A DNA stretch of 43,882 nt. Source: an archaeon. GTDB taxonomy: Archaea > Asgardarchaeota > Hermodarchaeia > Hermodarchaeales > Hermodarchaeaceae. The position numbers and the translations under genes were made by a program. The notes under the pieces are model-generated. The model did not search any database, was not told where the DNA came from, and saw only the letters and a list, made by a program, of their open reading frames with translations. The DNA is taken from assembly GCA_016550425.1 (NCBI GenBank), contig JABXGS010000130.1:1-43882 (forward strand), in the 5' to 3' direction. This document shows positions 8,892-19,251 of this stretch, one piece after another (position 1 is the first letter of the stretch; every line of letters starts with the position of its first letter).

Positions 8892-11800
8892 ATGAATCGT
8901 CGAACTCTAGTCTGTTTGACATTTCTCACGCTCTTTCTATTTTCAACGCTCAGCCTTATTACTCCGATAATTGGAACAGCTCCCAATATCAAGGCTAGCG
9001 GAAACGATAATCCAAATACAAATTTACCCTCATCTCCGTTAACACCACCACCTGAAGGTCCAAGTTGGGATGGGACTGAATATCTGTATGAAGGATTAGG
9101 ACAAGTTCTCACAACGCAAGAATATTCATCCGGAACTACTAGTACGCTCTTTGTTTCGGATCTTGATTTTGGTGAAACACGTTTGGGACAAATTCAGCTT
9201 CCACAAGGTTGGACGGGATACGAACTGACTGCGAATGTGTTCAACCTGTTTGATAACATTTCACATATTGAAGGTAATACTCGAAACGGGAATTTTGAAA
9301 GTGGAACAACTTCACCAACCTATTGGGTTGAAAGTAAACGCGGAATGTCTGGCTATGGTCTGGCGGGTATTGATTGGTACTATGGAGCATCGTGGGGAGA
9401 AACTGGCGATGGAGTGGCTGTTTTAGCGAACTGCACGAACCCATATTATGATTGGGTATCTAATGCAACCTACATTGAATATGTCGGTTGGACACAAGTT
9501 ATCGACCTCAACCGAATAGACGCCACAAGTGCTACACTATCCTTTGATGTTCAATTCTATGATGATGGTATCCACGGAAGAGACGACGATGACGAAATGG
9601 CTGTTTACGCAGAAGTTGGTGGTGCTGAACGTGTTTTTGTCTGCCATCGTTACGCCCTTAATGCCTATCGAGGTGGGTGGGGATTCCATCCAATCGAATT
9701 TTCTCTATCAGTCGATGAACTCGATGACTGGACATCTGACACAATCAATGTTACAATTGGAATGACGGTGGACTTCGATTGGAGGATTAACAACGCCTTC
9801 TATATGGAATTCGATAATGTCAAACTCGTGGTGAGAGGAAAACCGAGTCCAATTAGTAATGGCATACAACTGCGTTTGAATAGTACCAGTTCCTGGACTG
9901 ACACCAATTATGGTCTAGGAACGATTAGTCTATCAGGATCGTGGGGACCTTATGCTGCTGACCACAATATCGCCGCAATCTGGTCCACTGCAGCTGCATT
10001 AAGTCGAAACGTGGATTTCAATTACACCATTACTTTGAAAATTCAACGAAGTGGTCAAACAGAAGCACAAACGGGTCCTGAAGGTTCCGCATTTTCTGTT
10101 ACACATGGAGAACAGGTCTACTGGACATCTTGGTTTTTTGCGGACTTCTATCCTATATATTATGAGAATTATAATTTCACAATAGCCAAACTTGCTGGGG
10201 ACATTTGGACACTTAGCAGTGTCTTTGATCCTAACTTGGTCAATAAGACGGATGATGTCCTGTTAGCAAGCGATAGCATCTATTGGCGTCTTCCGGCTTC
10301 CCTGATTGACGCCTTTGGTTGGTGGAATTTCGCTTTTACCTCAACAAACCAGATATCGTCAGTATCTGGATTGCAAAGCATATACCGGATCAGCCCACGA
10401 ACTCCAAACCAACTATCAGTTACTGTAAACTTTGATAGCGTAACCTCGGGAAATGTCAATCTCACCATCTATGATGAGAACCACCAGGAGATTGATGATG
10501 TCATAGAAACGATTTCAAGTACCACGAAAATCCTAACGTATACCTTCACTGACGGAGACCTCTTTCCTGCAGGAACCTATGACCTCTGCATTTCTTATGA
10601 TAATGGACCAACCGGATCCCATGCTGGATTCTATCATGCTACCTTCAATATTGAACACGATTCAAGTCTTTCACCTGAAACAACCCCAATTAGCGTAGAT
10701 TATGCTGAAGGAGGATTCGTATATCCTCGAGTCTCATACAACGATATTGAGACCACTGGCAGCCCGTTTATAACTAATACCTCACAAACTACAATTACAG
10801 GACTGGTGAGTGGTTATCCTGTAATCATTTTCCGTCAATCTGGTAGTTTATATCAAGGTAAAGTCCCAGACGATTATATTTCCCCTGGTGACCACGCCTT
10901 TGTAGTGACCGCCAATGATCCAATTTATGATTCCGCTCAAACAACTATTTGGTTAGAAGTACGTAGTGATACTACACTCTCATCCCCGACACCAGGTTAT
11001 ACCGCTTATTACCAAGAAACCTTCACACTACAAGTCTTCTTCGAGGATAATGCAGAAGTAGGGATTTCTGGTGCAGCAGGCTGGTTTTCGACCCCAGGGT
11101 GGTCAGGAACCTCAATTACTGCAGGTGGCTCAGCTGGGTGGTATAACATTCAGGCTGATTCTGATGCTGATGGGCGGATACCAGGAACTTATACATTAAC
11201 TGTGAGTGTCACGGATCCATCGGATTACTATGCATCACAAACTCTTGATTTTACTATCATTGTTAGAGGACGAAATACTCTCTTAACCTCCACTACGCCA
11301 AGTTCTGTTCCAAGTGGCATTTCCGCTGACTTCAGCATCACACTTTCTGATTTAGATGGAGGTTCACCACCTGATAATAGTACAAGCCGACTTCACCTGT
11401 CTGTCTGGTTAGGGGCAACTCAATGGGTAGCCCCGGATGCAAGTATCAGTTACAGTGGTTCTCCAGGAGTATGGGATATAAGTATCGACACCCTTTCCCT
11501 CGGTGTTGGACAACATACCTTTACTGTTAACTTTTCGTGGTATAGCATTTCTAGCCATAATGCACCCTATTATGGGAATCGTACAGTAGATGTCATCGTA
11601 TCTATTCGGGAAACAGGCACCACAATCGACTACGATCCTCCAAGTGCTGAGCCTTGGGGCAATGATATGGTGATTACTGTCAGATATGTAATCGATGATC
11701 CCCCGCTCTCGGGTGGAATTACAGGAATTAGCAAAGTGGATGTCAGCTGTGAATTGGGTGGTGTTCCATATGCGGGTTTTGGATGGACATCCTTGGGAGG

Positions 11801-14800
11801 GGGAGCATATGAAATCACTATTTATTCATCAGTTATCTCCCAGGTTCAAGTGTATTGGCTCGATATTACCATTAATGATCCGACTGATAGTTATCAAGAG
11901 GCAAGTCGAATACTCACATTCTCTATACGAGGCCATCAGACTCAAACCATTGTTGACCAACCTGATCCTACACCCTATGGCCAACAGACATCGGTGACAA
12001 TCACCTGGCGGGATCTTGACACCGCAACAGATCTCACCGATACGCAACTTAGTCAGCTAACCCTCGAATTCATCAACAGCACGGGGTTACCCAACGAACT
12101 GTCCCTTTCATTCACTCTCGACACTAGTGCGTGGAATCCAGGGTCATATGAGATTATTGTAACAACGGTGCCAAACTCCAATCAATATCTTGGAAGCAGC
12201 GGAACCCTCCGTATCACGATTCTTATCCACCAAACCGCAGTTACTGTTCTCCCTCCGGAAGCTACACCTGTTGGTTACACAACAGATATTACCATTCAAT
12301 GGTCTGATCTCACTGCAGGTGGTCAAATAGCTTACACTGAGGTTGAGAATATTACCATTACAGGTGCCATTAGTGATGTCGTTTTCGGTCCTCTTTCAAG
12401 CTGGACTTTCACTTTGGATACTTCAGGATTGACCATTGGAACTTATTCTATTACCGTAACTGTATATGCAAAAACCACACCCACTCAAATCTACGAGCAC
12501 TCGACTGGAAGCTTAAATAATGGATTAGTAATCCGAGCCCATCGGGTCTATGTGCTTGTTACAGGTCCTCCTCCAGTCCCTGAAGATGGCCAGATTTTTA
12601 TTAGCATTTCATGGACAGACCTTGACACAGGATTATCGATCGGGACAAGCATCTTAGATCATGTTGAAGTCACATATATATCAGGTCCCCCAAGCCACCC
12701 AAGTCTACCATATACTAACACTACTTCATTATCGTTTTACATCGATGCAACTGGCTGGGATACAGGTACATTTCAGTTGAATTGTACTGTCTACCCTTTG
12801 ATTACCGAACCCTACGATACTGGTTGGGGCCAAGTGAACATCATCATTAGAGTCCACTCGATCACAGCAGATATAGATCCTATTCCTCGTGTCCCATTTG
12901 GGTATGATGTTCCCATTACGTTCCGAGTGAATGACAGCGACCTTCTTCCTTCCATGGGGCTTCCAGAAAACCACATTGTTTCCATCATAATTACAGGTGG
13001 TCCATCTACTCTTACTTTGAATAGTGCTAACTGGGCTACTTGGGTTAACAATGGCACCGCAGGTGATGGTATCTATGTAATAATCTTAGATGTCTCAAGT
13101 TGGGCACTTGGAACCTATGTATTAACCTTCAATGTAGAAACCTCGGTTGAATATGGTAATGGTTTTGTGACCACCCAGCTAACAACACGTCCCCTGGCAA
13201 CGAGTTTCACATACCAAAGCCCACCTGTTGTCCCATGGGGCGAGGATGGAAAGCTGATTGTTAGGTTTCTCGTTGACGATACTGACCCAATAACAACGAA
13301 CCCAATAACGAATCCCATTTCCGGTGCAAGCATTTCAATCGACACCCTAACTCTTGGTGTTGACTATGGTTTTGTTTATTGGCAGAATGGAAAATACAAC
13401 ATCACCTTCTATAGTTCGCATCTGACCTTTGTAGATGAATACCTATTCGATATCACCATTAACGGAGGAGCGCAATATGATATCGGACAACTCGATGATG
13501 TTCCCCTCAAAGTTCGAGCATTGTTCACTTGGTTGCATCCAACTGATGTTCCAGTCACACCATTTGGAAACGATGTCATTATTGAAATCGAATACATTGT
13601 ACTCGATGGTGAAAGTTCGCAATACGGAGATCCTATTCATACAGGTTCAGAAAGTATCATTGTCACCGGATTAGATGGTTTCAATCCAACATCTGTTACT
13701 TGGGAATGGGTTAGTGCATTCTCAGTATATCGAGTAACTATCGATGCCTCGGAAGTCACAAATATCCAAGCATATAAGATTATGATCAGCATTTCTGGGT
13801 CCGGTGCAGGCTATGAACCTGACACCATTCCCGAACTAACCTTCAATGTTCGTACGGTATTCACAGCTTTAGCCGTAGCACCAGTAGACGCTCAAGCCTA
13901 CCTTGATAACTTCACAATTCAGATCACTTATACAGTCAATGACCCAGACAGCTCTTTGAATGGATGGGGAATTGATGGACAAGCTTCAATCATTGAACTC
14001 GTTGAATACCCAGGACTATTTGATGTAATTCCATTTGGTAATGGAATCTATAACATAGTCATCAACTCAACTAATATTGGAGCACCAGGATCTTATCTCG
14101 CCAACATATACACTGACTGGACGCAATCTCCACCACCCTATGCTGTTCAAACCCGACAGGTAACTCTCTTCATTACAAACCGTCCAACAACTATTCAAAA
14201 CACAATAGGTGGAGAATTTGGTTACCTTGAAGAAATTCGTGTCAACTTTACCTATTCTGATCAACTGCGGACCGAATGGATACTTAATACCTCTTATGGA
14301 GGAGGGCTTCTCCTTATTTCGGTCTATAACACAACCCCTGCAATACCAGTTCTAATTGACAACGCAGCGTGGTATGTCGTGACTATCGCTGGAGTTGATG
14401 CGTTCCAACTCCGAATCGATGCTGACTACTTCGATAGAGTTGGTTCTTTTGATTTCAAAGTTGAAGTGACTTGGCAACCTGGAACCGCGCCGTATTTTGT
14501 AGCGAGGGAATTCGAATTTCGTGCCTATGTTTATGGGCAACGCACCGATATTATCATGCAGCAAAGTGCTGGCGCAACTCCGTATGACACCAACATCATT
14601 ATCGAATTCGAATTCATCACAGAACAGGGCGATCCCATCAACCAAACAGATTATCCAGATATTGATATTTCACTCCTTTGTGATGAGCTGCACGGCTTTG
14701 GCCTCCAAGGAACAGATTGGAATTATACATTTGAAGGTAATGGTCTATACCGGATCTGGGTCGATTCCACTCGACTCTTAGGAATAGGCTCTTATACATT

Positions 14801-17639
14801 TTTTGTCAATGTGACATATCCTGAAGGATTAAGTCCTTTCTTAGAATCTCAATACAATGAACCCGTAGCACGAACTGTCCGGAACATAACTACACTGCTA
14901 GCTTTCAAAGATCCTGGTTCACTGTATTCTGGTGATGACTTGAATATCACGGTTCGTTATTGGAATCTTGATAATGACTCGGCCGTTTTTAATAATCCAC
15001 CAATCGACTACATTATTACAGGGGGAACCACTCTAAGTAATCGGTCTCTGGGAGGAGGTTGGTGGGAATTTATCGTTGCTACCTCGGGTTTACCAGCAGG
15101 AACTGAATTTGATATTTGGATTTATGCGCATCAGAACTTCTATACATTCCAGAATATTTCGATTCCCATTTATATCTTTAAAGTCCCCCTAGAGATTGAC
15201 CTCTTAACCTTGGGAGTTATCACGAGATACTTTGGAGAAACCCCATTTCCAATTGTAATCATCAACTTAACAATCGGTGCTGGATCTGATGTTAATGATC
15301 CTGTAACTGACGCAACTGTCATTGGTACATGGGACCATGGAACACTTGTCTTCGCGAATGCACTAAATGGCACCTATTGGATTGAAATAAGTTCTCTCTA
15401 TGATAAAGGGGCATACTTCATTGAGATTATTGCTTCGAAAGCGGGATATTTTGCTGAGGATTCCCGTATAATTTCTTATACGATCACTGCAGGTCCAAGT
15501 CAACTGGATACTTATCTTTGTGGTCCAGAACCAGGTGTAGATGAAGGTACATCTTTCACTCTCTATGCTAATCAACCATATTTCATAGGGGTCTGGTTTA
15601 GAACACTTTCTGGTGATAATATCACAGGTGCAATTGTAACTTACAGCAGCGCATTCACTGAAATTGGCTCTGATGTTCTTCCAGAGATCTCCCCCGGAAT
15701 TTATGGAAAGGCGTTTGATTCATCAACTTATGGCAAACTAATTTATTCAATGGAAGTCGTTGCTGATACTGCCACCCGAAACGTTCAATCCCAAAGGCTG
15801 CAATTCCAAATGGATGTCCGGTTTACTCCAGCGAAAATGGAACCATCAGGAGGTACCTATTTTATTTCAGTGGAATATTTCGAAGACTTTACAATAACGA
15901 TATATCTTAACGATACAGAAAACAATCTGCCAATACTTAACCAAAATATCACAGCCACGTGGAGCCCACTTTCAGGTGGAAGTGCATCACTTTATAATTG
16001 GACTGGCGGGTATTATAATTTCACATTTCCTGCAACACTCGCAGCTGGATTTACATACGAATTATATTTAGACTTCAATGGTCCAGGGTCATTTGACTGT
16101 CCTCGAACCATAATGACTATTCAAATTGTACCACGTCAAACTAACCCCGTCGACCGGACGGGAATTGTATCAGTTCGAGATGAATGGAACAACACAATCA
16201 ATATTCTTCAAGTGCCTGTTGGCGATTGGCTTTTCATCTACCTCAATTACACTGATGCAGAGGGTATCCCCATTCCGGACGGTGAAGGTCTCGTTATTGT
16301 TGGCGATGTATCAGTTCCAGGGGCGTTCCACTTCGATATCAACAGAGGATTATATGTAGCCATGCTCAACGCAAGTCTCTTTGGTCGAGGAACCCACTCG
16401 CTTCGCGTCACAATTTCTAAGACAAACTATGAAAGCAAAGCCTATACAACGAACTTTGAAGTCATCAGCATCCCTACAGAACTTACAGTAGTATCTATTG
16501 ATGGAAATCCACCTCCAATAACCCGATCAGCTAATTTCTTTATAGGTTCAATAATCTCAATTCGCCTTTATCTAAATGATACATGGCACAATGAACCTAT
16601 TGATGGAGCAACCCTAAGTCTTCCTCAAACGTTGGATGCTTCAGGTTTCGAAATTATAGCATTAGGAGATGGTTTTTATGAGATTCAAGGTGTGTGGAGC
16701 CAATTCTCACTTGGACCTACTTCTATGGCACTGACAGTAACTGCAGAAAAGACTCAACCGCTTACTCATGAATCAGCCTCTTTGACCGATTGGGTGATGA
16801 CCTTTGAACCGCATCCCACAGTTCTCTTTGCGGTCTATGGTGGAGCCGGTGCAGCGATTGTACTAATAGTTCTTCTAATGAGTTGGATTCTTTGGGCACG
16901 TGTTCTATCAATTCCTTGGGAAGTTCGTCGAATGCGGAAACTTGCCAAGACCGTTGAAAAGGATGAGACCTACAAACTTGGTAGAAAGGATTTGAAACAC
17001 TTCCATGAGCGTGGAATGATTTTAGAGAGTAAAGTCGATTCAGCAATGACACCAATTGGTGTAGGCGTGACTCCTGCGATGATTCCAAAGGTGGAGGTAG
17101 TCGAAGAGGTCACGGCGACTGAAGAAGATATCATGGGTGAATTGGATAAGATTCCTGGGCTAGGACCAGAAGAAAAAGCTGTCCTGGCAGATGAGATGCG
17201 AAAGATTCCACGGAAGGATCGAATTTGGTTCCTCGATGACTTGCGTCGCCAGATGGGTCAGCGTCGTATGGACTTCCTCACTCAACGAGAAAGACCACCA
17301 AAGCCTGAAGTAGAACCAACTACAGAGCCTGAAGCTCCTAAAGTCACTCCGATTGAGCCTGAAGAACCACCTCTTGAGGATGTGAAACCAAAGGAGCCGC
17401 CACCGTCGAAGGCGTTGACGGAGGATCGGACCGCTCCGACTGTATTGCCACCGGATATTCAACCTACTCCTGCCATTCCTACAAAGGTGATTGCGGAAAT
17501 CCGGCGTGAGTTGAGCAAGATTCCAGGCTTGTCACAAGAAGAGAAGGATGCTTTGGTAGACCATCTGCAGTATTTGAGTAAAGAGGAACGACTGGCGACT
17601 TACCGGTCACTGAAAATGTCAGCCAATGAAGAAAAGTAA
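8892..17639 (+). CDS. Giant secreted repeat protein, paralogue of the upstream giant gene
   Basis: The ATG at 8892 is preferred over the in-frame GTG at 8871: a Shine-Dalgarno-like GAGGT (8879-8883) sits 8 bases upstream and the product then begins with a classical signal peptide (MNRR, then a hydrophobic stretch to about residue 30). The protein is 2,915 residues. Residues ~35-330 look like a separate beta-rich, jelly-roll or carbohydrate-binding-like region (GNFESG...YWVES...), with more beta-rich segments to ~1,010. Ig-like repeats of the same family as the upstream giant follow to ~2,640. One membrane helix (about 2644-2670) leads into a cytoplasmic tail with two ELxKIPGL helical motifs and a shorter Pro/Glu-rich linker. 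From 12852 to the stop it aligns domain by domain with 3874-8658 of the upstream gene. Likely a cell-surface glycoprotein; ligand unknown. Confidence 0.88.
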   Translation: MNRRTLVCLTFLTLFLFSTLSLITPIIGTAPNIKASGNDNPNTNLPSSPLTPPPEGPSWDGTEYLYEGLGQVLTTQEYSSGTTSTLFVSDLDFGETRLGQIQLPQGWTGYELTANVFNLFDNISHIEGNTRNGNFESGTTSPTYWVESKRGMSGYGLAGIDWYYGASWGETGDGVAVLANCTNPYYDWVSNATYIEYVGWTQVIDLNRIDATSATLSFDVQFYDDGIHGRDDDDEMAVYAEVGGAERVFVCHRYALNAYRGGWGFHPIEFSLSVDELDDWTSDTINVTIGMTVDFDWRINNAFYMEFDNVKLVVRGKPSPISNGIQLRLNSTSSWTDTNYGLGTISLSGSWGPYAADHNIAAIWSTAAALSRNVDFNYTITLKIQRSGQTEAQTGPEGSAFSVTHGEQVYWTSWFFADFYPIYYENYNFTIAKLAGDIWTLSSVFDPNLVNKTDDVLLASDSIYWRLPASLIDAFGWWNFAFTSTNQISSVSGLQSIYRISPRTPNQLSVTVNFDSVTSGNVNLTIYDENHQEIDDVIETISSTTKILTYTFTDGDLFPAGTYDLCISYDNGPTGSHAGFYHATFNIEHDSSLSPETTPISVDYAEGGFVYPRVSYNDIETTGSPFITNTSQTTITGLVSGYPVIIFRQSGSLYQGKVPDDYISPGDHAFVVTANDPIYDSAQTTIWLEVRSDTTLSSPTPGYTAYYQETFTLQVFFEDNAEVGISGAAGWFSTPGWSGTSITAGGSAGWYNIQADSDADGRIPGTYTLTVSVTDPSDYYASQTLDFTIIVRGRNTLLTSTTPSSVPSGISADFSITLSDLDGGSPPDNSTSRLHLSVWLGATQWVAPDASISYSGSPGVWDISIDTLSLGVGQHTFTVNFSWYSISSHNAPYYGNRTVDVIVSIRETGTTIDYDPPSAEPWGNDMVITVRYVIDDPPLSGGITGISKVDVSCELGGVPYAGFGWTSLGGGAYEITIYSSVISQVQVYWLDITINDPTDSYQEASRILTFSIRGHQTQTIVDQPDPTPYGQQTSVTITWRDLDTATDLTDTQLSQLTLEFINSTGLPNELSLSFTLDTSAWNPGSYEIIVTTVPNSNQYLGSSGTLRITILIHQTAVTVLPPEATPVGYTTDITIQWSDLTAGGQIAYTEVENITITGAISDVVFGPLSSWTFTLDTSGLTIGTYSITVTVYAKTTPTQIYEHSTGSLNNGLVIRAHRVYVLVTGPPPVPEDGQIFISISWTDLDTGLSIGTSILDHVEVTYISGPPSHPSLPYTNTTSLSFYIDATGWDTGTFQLNCTVYPLITEPYDTGWGQVNIIIRVHSITADIDPIPRVPFGYDVPITFRVNDSDLLPSMGLPENHIVSIIITGGPSTLTLNSANWATWVNNGTAGDGIYVIILDVSSWALGTYVLTFNVETSVEYGNGFVTTQLTTRPLATSFTYQSPPVVPWGEDGKLIVRFLVDDTDPITTNPITNPISGASISIDTLTLGVDYGFVYWQNGKYNITFYSSHLTFVDEYLFDITINGGAQYDIGQLDDVPLKVRALFTWLHPTDVPVTPFGNDVIIEIEYIVLDGESSQYGDPIHTGSESIIVTGLDGFNPTSVTWEWVSAFSVYRVTIDASEVTNIQAYKIMISISGSGAGYEPDTIPELTFNVRTVFTALAVAPVDAQAYLDNFTIQITYTVNDPDSSLNGWGIDGQASIIELVEYPGLFDVIPFGNGIYNIVINSTNIGAPGSYLANIYTDWTQSPPPYAVQTRQVTLFITNRPTTIQNTIGGEFGYLEEIRVNFTYSDQLRTEWILNTSYGGGLLLISVYNTTPAIPVLIDNAAWYVVTIAGVDAFQLRIDADYFDRVGSFDFKVEVTWQPGTAPYFVAREFEFRAYVYGQRTDIIMQQSAGATPYDTNIIIEFEFITEQGDPINQTDYPDIDISLLCDELHGFGLQGTDWNYTFEGNGLYRIWVDSTRLLGIGSYTFFVNVTYPEGLSPFLESQYNEPVARTVRNITTLLAFKDPGSLYSGDDLNITVRYWNLDNDSAVFNNPPIDYIITGGTTLSNRSLGGGWWEFIVATSGLPAGTEFDIWIYAHQNFYTFQNISIPIYIFKVPLEIDLLTLGVITRYFGETPFPIVIINLTIGAGSDVNDPVTDATVIGTWDHGTLVFANALNGTYWIEISSLYDKGAYFIEIIASKAGYFAEDSRIISYTITAGPSQLDTYLCGPEPGVDEGTSFTLYANQPYFIGVWFRTLSGDNITGAIVTYSSAFTEIGSDVLPEISPGIYGKAFDSSTYGKLIYSMEVVADTATRNVQSQRLQFQMDVRFTPAKMEPSGGTYFISVEYFEDFTITIYLNDTENNLPILNQNITATWSPLSGGSASLYNWTGGYYNFTFPATLAAGFTYELYLDFNGPGSFDCPRTIMTIQIVPRQTNPVDRTGIVSVRDEWNNTINILQVPVGDWLFIYLNYTDAEGIPIPDGEGLVIVGDVSVPGAFHFDINRGLYVAMLNASLFGRGTHSLRVTISKTNYESKAYTTNFEVISIPTELTVVSIDGNPPPITRSANFFIGSIISIRLYLNDTWHNEPIDGATLSLPQTLDASGFEIIALGDGFYEIQGVWSQFSLGPTSMALTVTAEKTQPLTHESASLTDWVMTFEPHPTVLFAVYGGAGAAIVLIVLLMSWILWARVLSIPWEVRRMRKLAKTVEKDETYKLGRKDLKHFHERGMILESKVDSAMTPIGVGVTPAMIPKVEVVEEVTATEEDIMGELDKIPGLGPEEKAVLADEMRKIPRKDRIWFLDDLRRQMGQRRMDFLTQRERPPKPEVEPTTEPEAPKVTPIEPEEPPLEDVKPKEPPPSKALTEDRTAPTVLPPDIQPTPAIPTKVIAEIRRELSKIPGLSQEEKDALVDHLQYLSKEERLATYRSLKMSANEEK

Positions 17640-17693
17640 TCCCAAGAGATCTGACATTCAGTCCCCTGGAATAATGGTCGTATTTGACATCAT

Positions 17694-19112
17694 CTAGGAA
17701 GTATGCCGTTTACACCATTGGGCATAGCGGGTCATTACACCCAAGGCATGTGCTGCACGCTCAGGCATTGTGTATACAGGGATGCCAGCGTCTTGAAGTG
17801 TACAAATAGCAGGGTCGCTGCGATCTTGGGTGGAGGAAATTAGCACTGGTTTCTTATGTTGCTGGATGGTGTGGATGAGCTGTTCAGCGGCATTGCCGAA
17901 TTCGTTCTGTATGGCAGTGACGACTGCTTGTGGGATGTCAGGACTTTGACGGAATTGATCCATTAGGTCTGGGCCAAAGAAGCCGTGAATGATTAACGAA
18001 TCGATTTCGTTAAGGGAGAGTAGAATATCGGAGCATTGAGAGAAAATTTGCATGTTAATAGTGAATGTGCTATCGACGGGATTTCCTGTGACTGCTGTGG
18101 GAGGCAGGAATGCTTGTAATTGGCTTTGGACCTCTTCGGGAAGCGGAGGGATTATGAGGCCTTGTTCGGCACAAACATCGGTGAGGGACACGCCCGGACC
18201 GCCGGAATTGGTGAGGATGGCAACGCGGTTGCCTTTAGGCAGTGGTTGGTGTCCGAGTGCCATAGACCAGTCGAAAAGGTCTTCGAGGCTTTGCCCTACA
18301 ACAACCCCCGCTTGTTGCATAGCGCCGTGGAATACCGTAGCATCACCGGCAAGGGCGCCTGTATGAGAGATCGCAGCGCGTTGGCCTTGCTGGGTCCTTC
18401 CCACTTTCATGAGCAAAATCGGTTTCTTTTTCGTGATTTCTTTGGCAGCTTGAAGAAACCGGGGGCCATCATTGAAGCCTTCGATATAGAGGAGGATGAC
18501 TCGGGTTTCGGGATCGTTGGCCAGGAGCTGAATATAATCGGTGCAGGTGAGGACCGCTTCGTTACCCGTACTGATAACCGTGCTTAAGCCAAGGCCCCAG
18601 CGTTCGACGGAGAGGAAGTTTTGGACAGCGAAGGCCCCGCTTTGGGAGACGAAGGCGACGGGTCCTTGGCGAGGGAAGTAGGGCATGGAGGTGAGGTTGA
18701 GTTTGAGGGCGGGGCGACTGATGCCGACGCAGTTGGGTCCGACGAGGTTGAAGTTGTGGCATTTGGCGATGGCTTTGATTTCCTCTTCGGCGGCTTGACC
18801 GTCGGGTCCCACTTCGCGGTAGCCTGCAGTCACCAGGATGATATTGCGGATGTTGGCTTGGGCGCATTGGTCAAGGATTTCCGGAACAGCTGGTTTAGGT
18901 ACGATGATGGAGACCACATCCGGGGTGGGACAATCGAGGATACTGGGGTAGGCCTTGTAGCCATGGACGGTGTCAGCTTTAGGATTGATAGGGTAGACCT
19001 CGCCTTCATAGCCACCGGAGCGAACATTGAAGGTGATGAGAGAGCCCATTTTTGTGATGTTGGTTGAGGCACCGACAATTGCAATTGATCGGGGGTTGAG
19101 TAGGCGATCCAT
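17694..19112 (-). CDS. ADP-forming acyl-CoA/acetyl-CoA synthetase, alpha subunit (ACD family)
   Basis: 472 residues. ACD enzymes convert acyl-CoA, ADP and phosphate to the acid, CoA and ATP, the main energy-conserving step of archaeal peptide and sugar fermentation. An N-terminal CoA-binding Rossmann domain (IAIVGAS at 10-16, then NPKA) is followed by two succinyl-CoA-ligase-type domains. The signature SHTGALAG carries the probable phosphorylated histidine at 250, and VSQSGA (155-160) is a typical ligase loop. Length fits a stand-alone alpha subunit; the ATP-grasp beta subunit is not in the window and must be elsewhere if the enzyme is active. It is divergent from the flavodiiron gene. Substrate (acetate, branched or aryl acids) cannot be read from sequence. 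Confidence 0.9.
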   Translation of the reverse strand: MDRLLNPRSIAIVGASTNITKMGSLITFNVRSGGYEGEVYPINPKADTVHGYKAYPSILDCPTPDVVSIIVPKPAVPEILDQCAQANIRNIILVTAGYREVGPDGQAAEEEIKAIAKCHNFNLVGPNCVGISRPALKLNLTSMPYFPRQGPVAFVSQSGAFAVQNFLSVERWGLGLSTVISTGNEAVLTCTDYIQLLANDPETRVILLYIEGFNDGPRFLQAAKEITKKKPILLMKVGRTQQGQRAAISHTGALAGDATVFHGAMQQAGVVVGQSLEDLFDWSMALGHQPLPKGNRVAILTNSGGPGVSLTDVCAEQGLIIPPLPEEVQSQLQAFLPPTAVTGNPVDSTFTINMQIFSQCSDILLSLNEIDSLIIHGFFGPDLMDQFRQSPDIPQAVVTAIQNEFGNAAEQLIHTIQQHKKPVLISSTQDRSDPAICTLQDAGIPVYTMPERAAHALGVMTRYAQWCKRHTS

Positions 19113-19251
19113 GGTACTGGCTCCAAGTCGGATATGGTGAATGGGTTACTTGGTCCCATAAGCCTTCTGCCTATTAAGGAAAATGAAAAACAATTAAAGC
19201 GTGTTAGTCACGTAGCTGCTACCAGATGAGCTACCTGATGGAGGGTATCCC
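19113..19251. promoter_or_regulatory. Divergent promoter region between acyl-CoA synthetase and flavodiiron genes
   Basis: A 139-bp gap separates divergent starts. For the plus strand, an A-rich stretch with CAATTAAAG (19191-19199) could be a TATA element, and a clear Shine-Dalgarno GGAGGG (19240-19245) precedes the ATG at 19252. For the minus strand, GGCTTATGG (complement of about 19156-19164) is a possible TATA element. Assignments rest on position and composition only. Confidence 0.35.

Noticed and set aside
18120..18587. Plus-strand 155-codon frame opposite the acyl-CoA synthetase gene
   Set aside because: It overlaps conserved catalytic codons of the synthetase and shows no domain.
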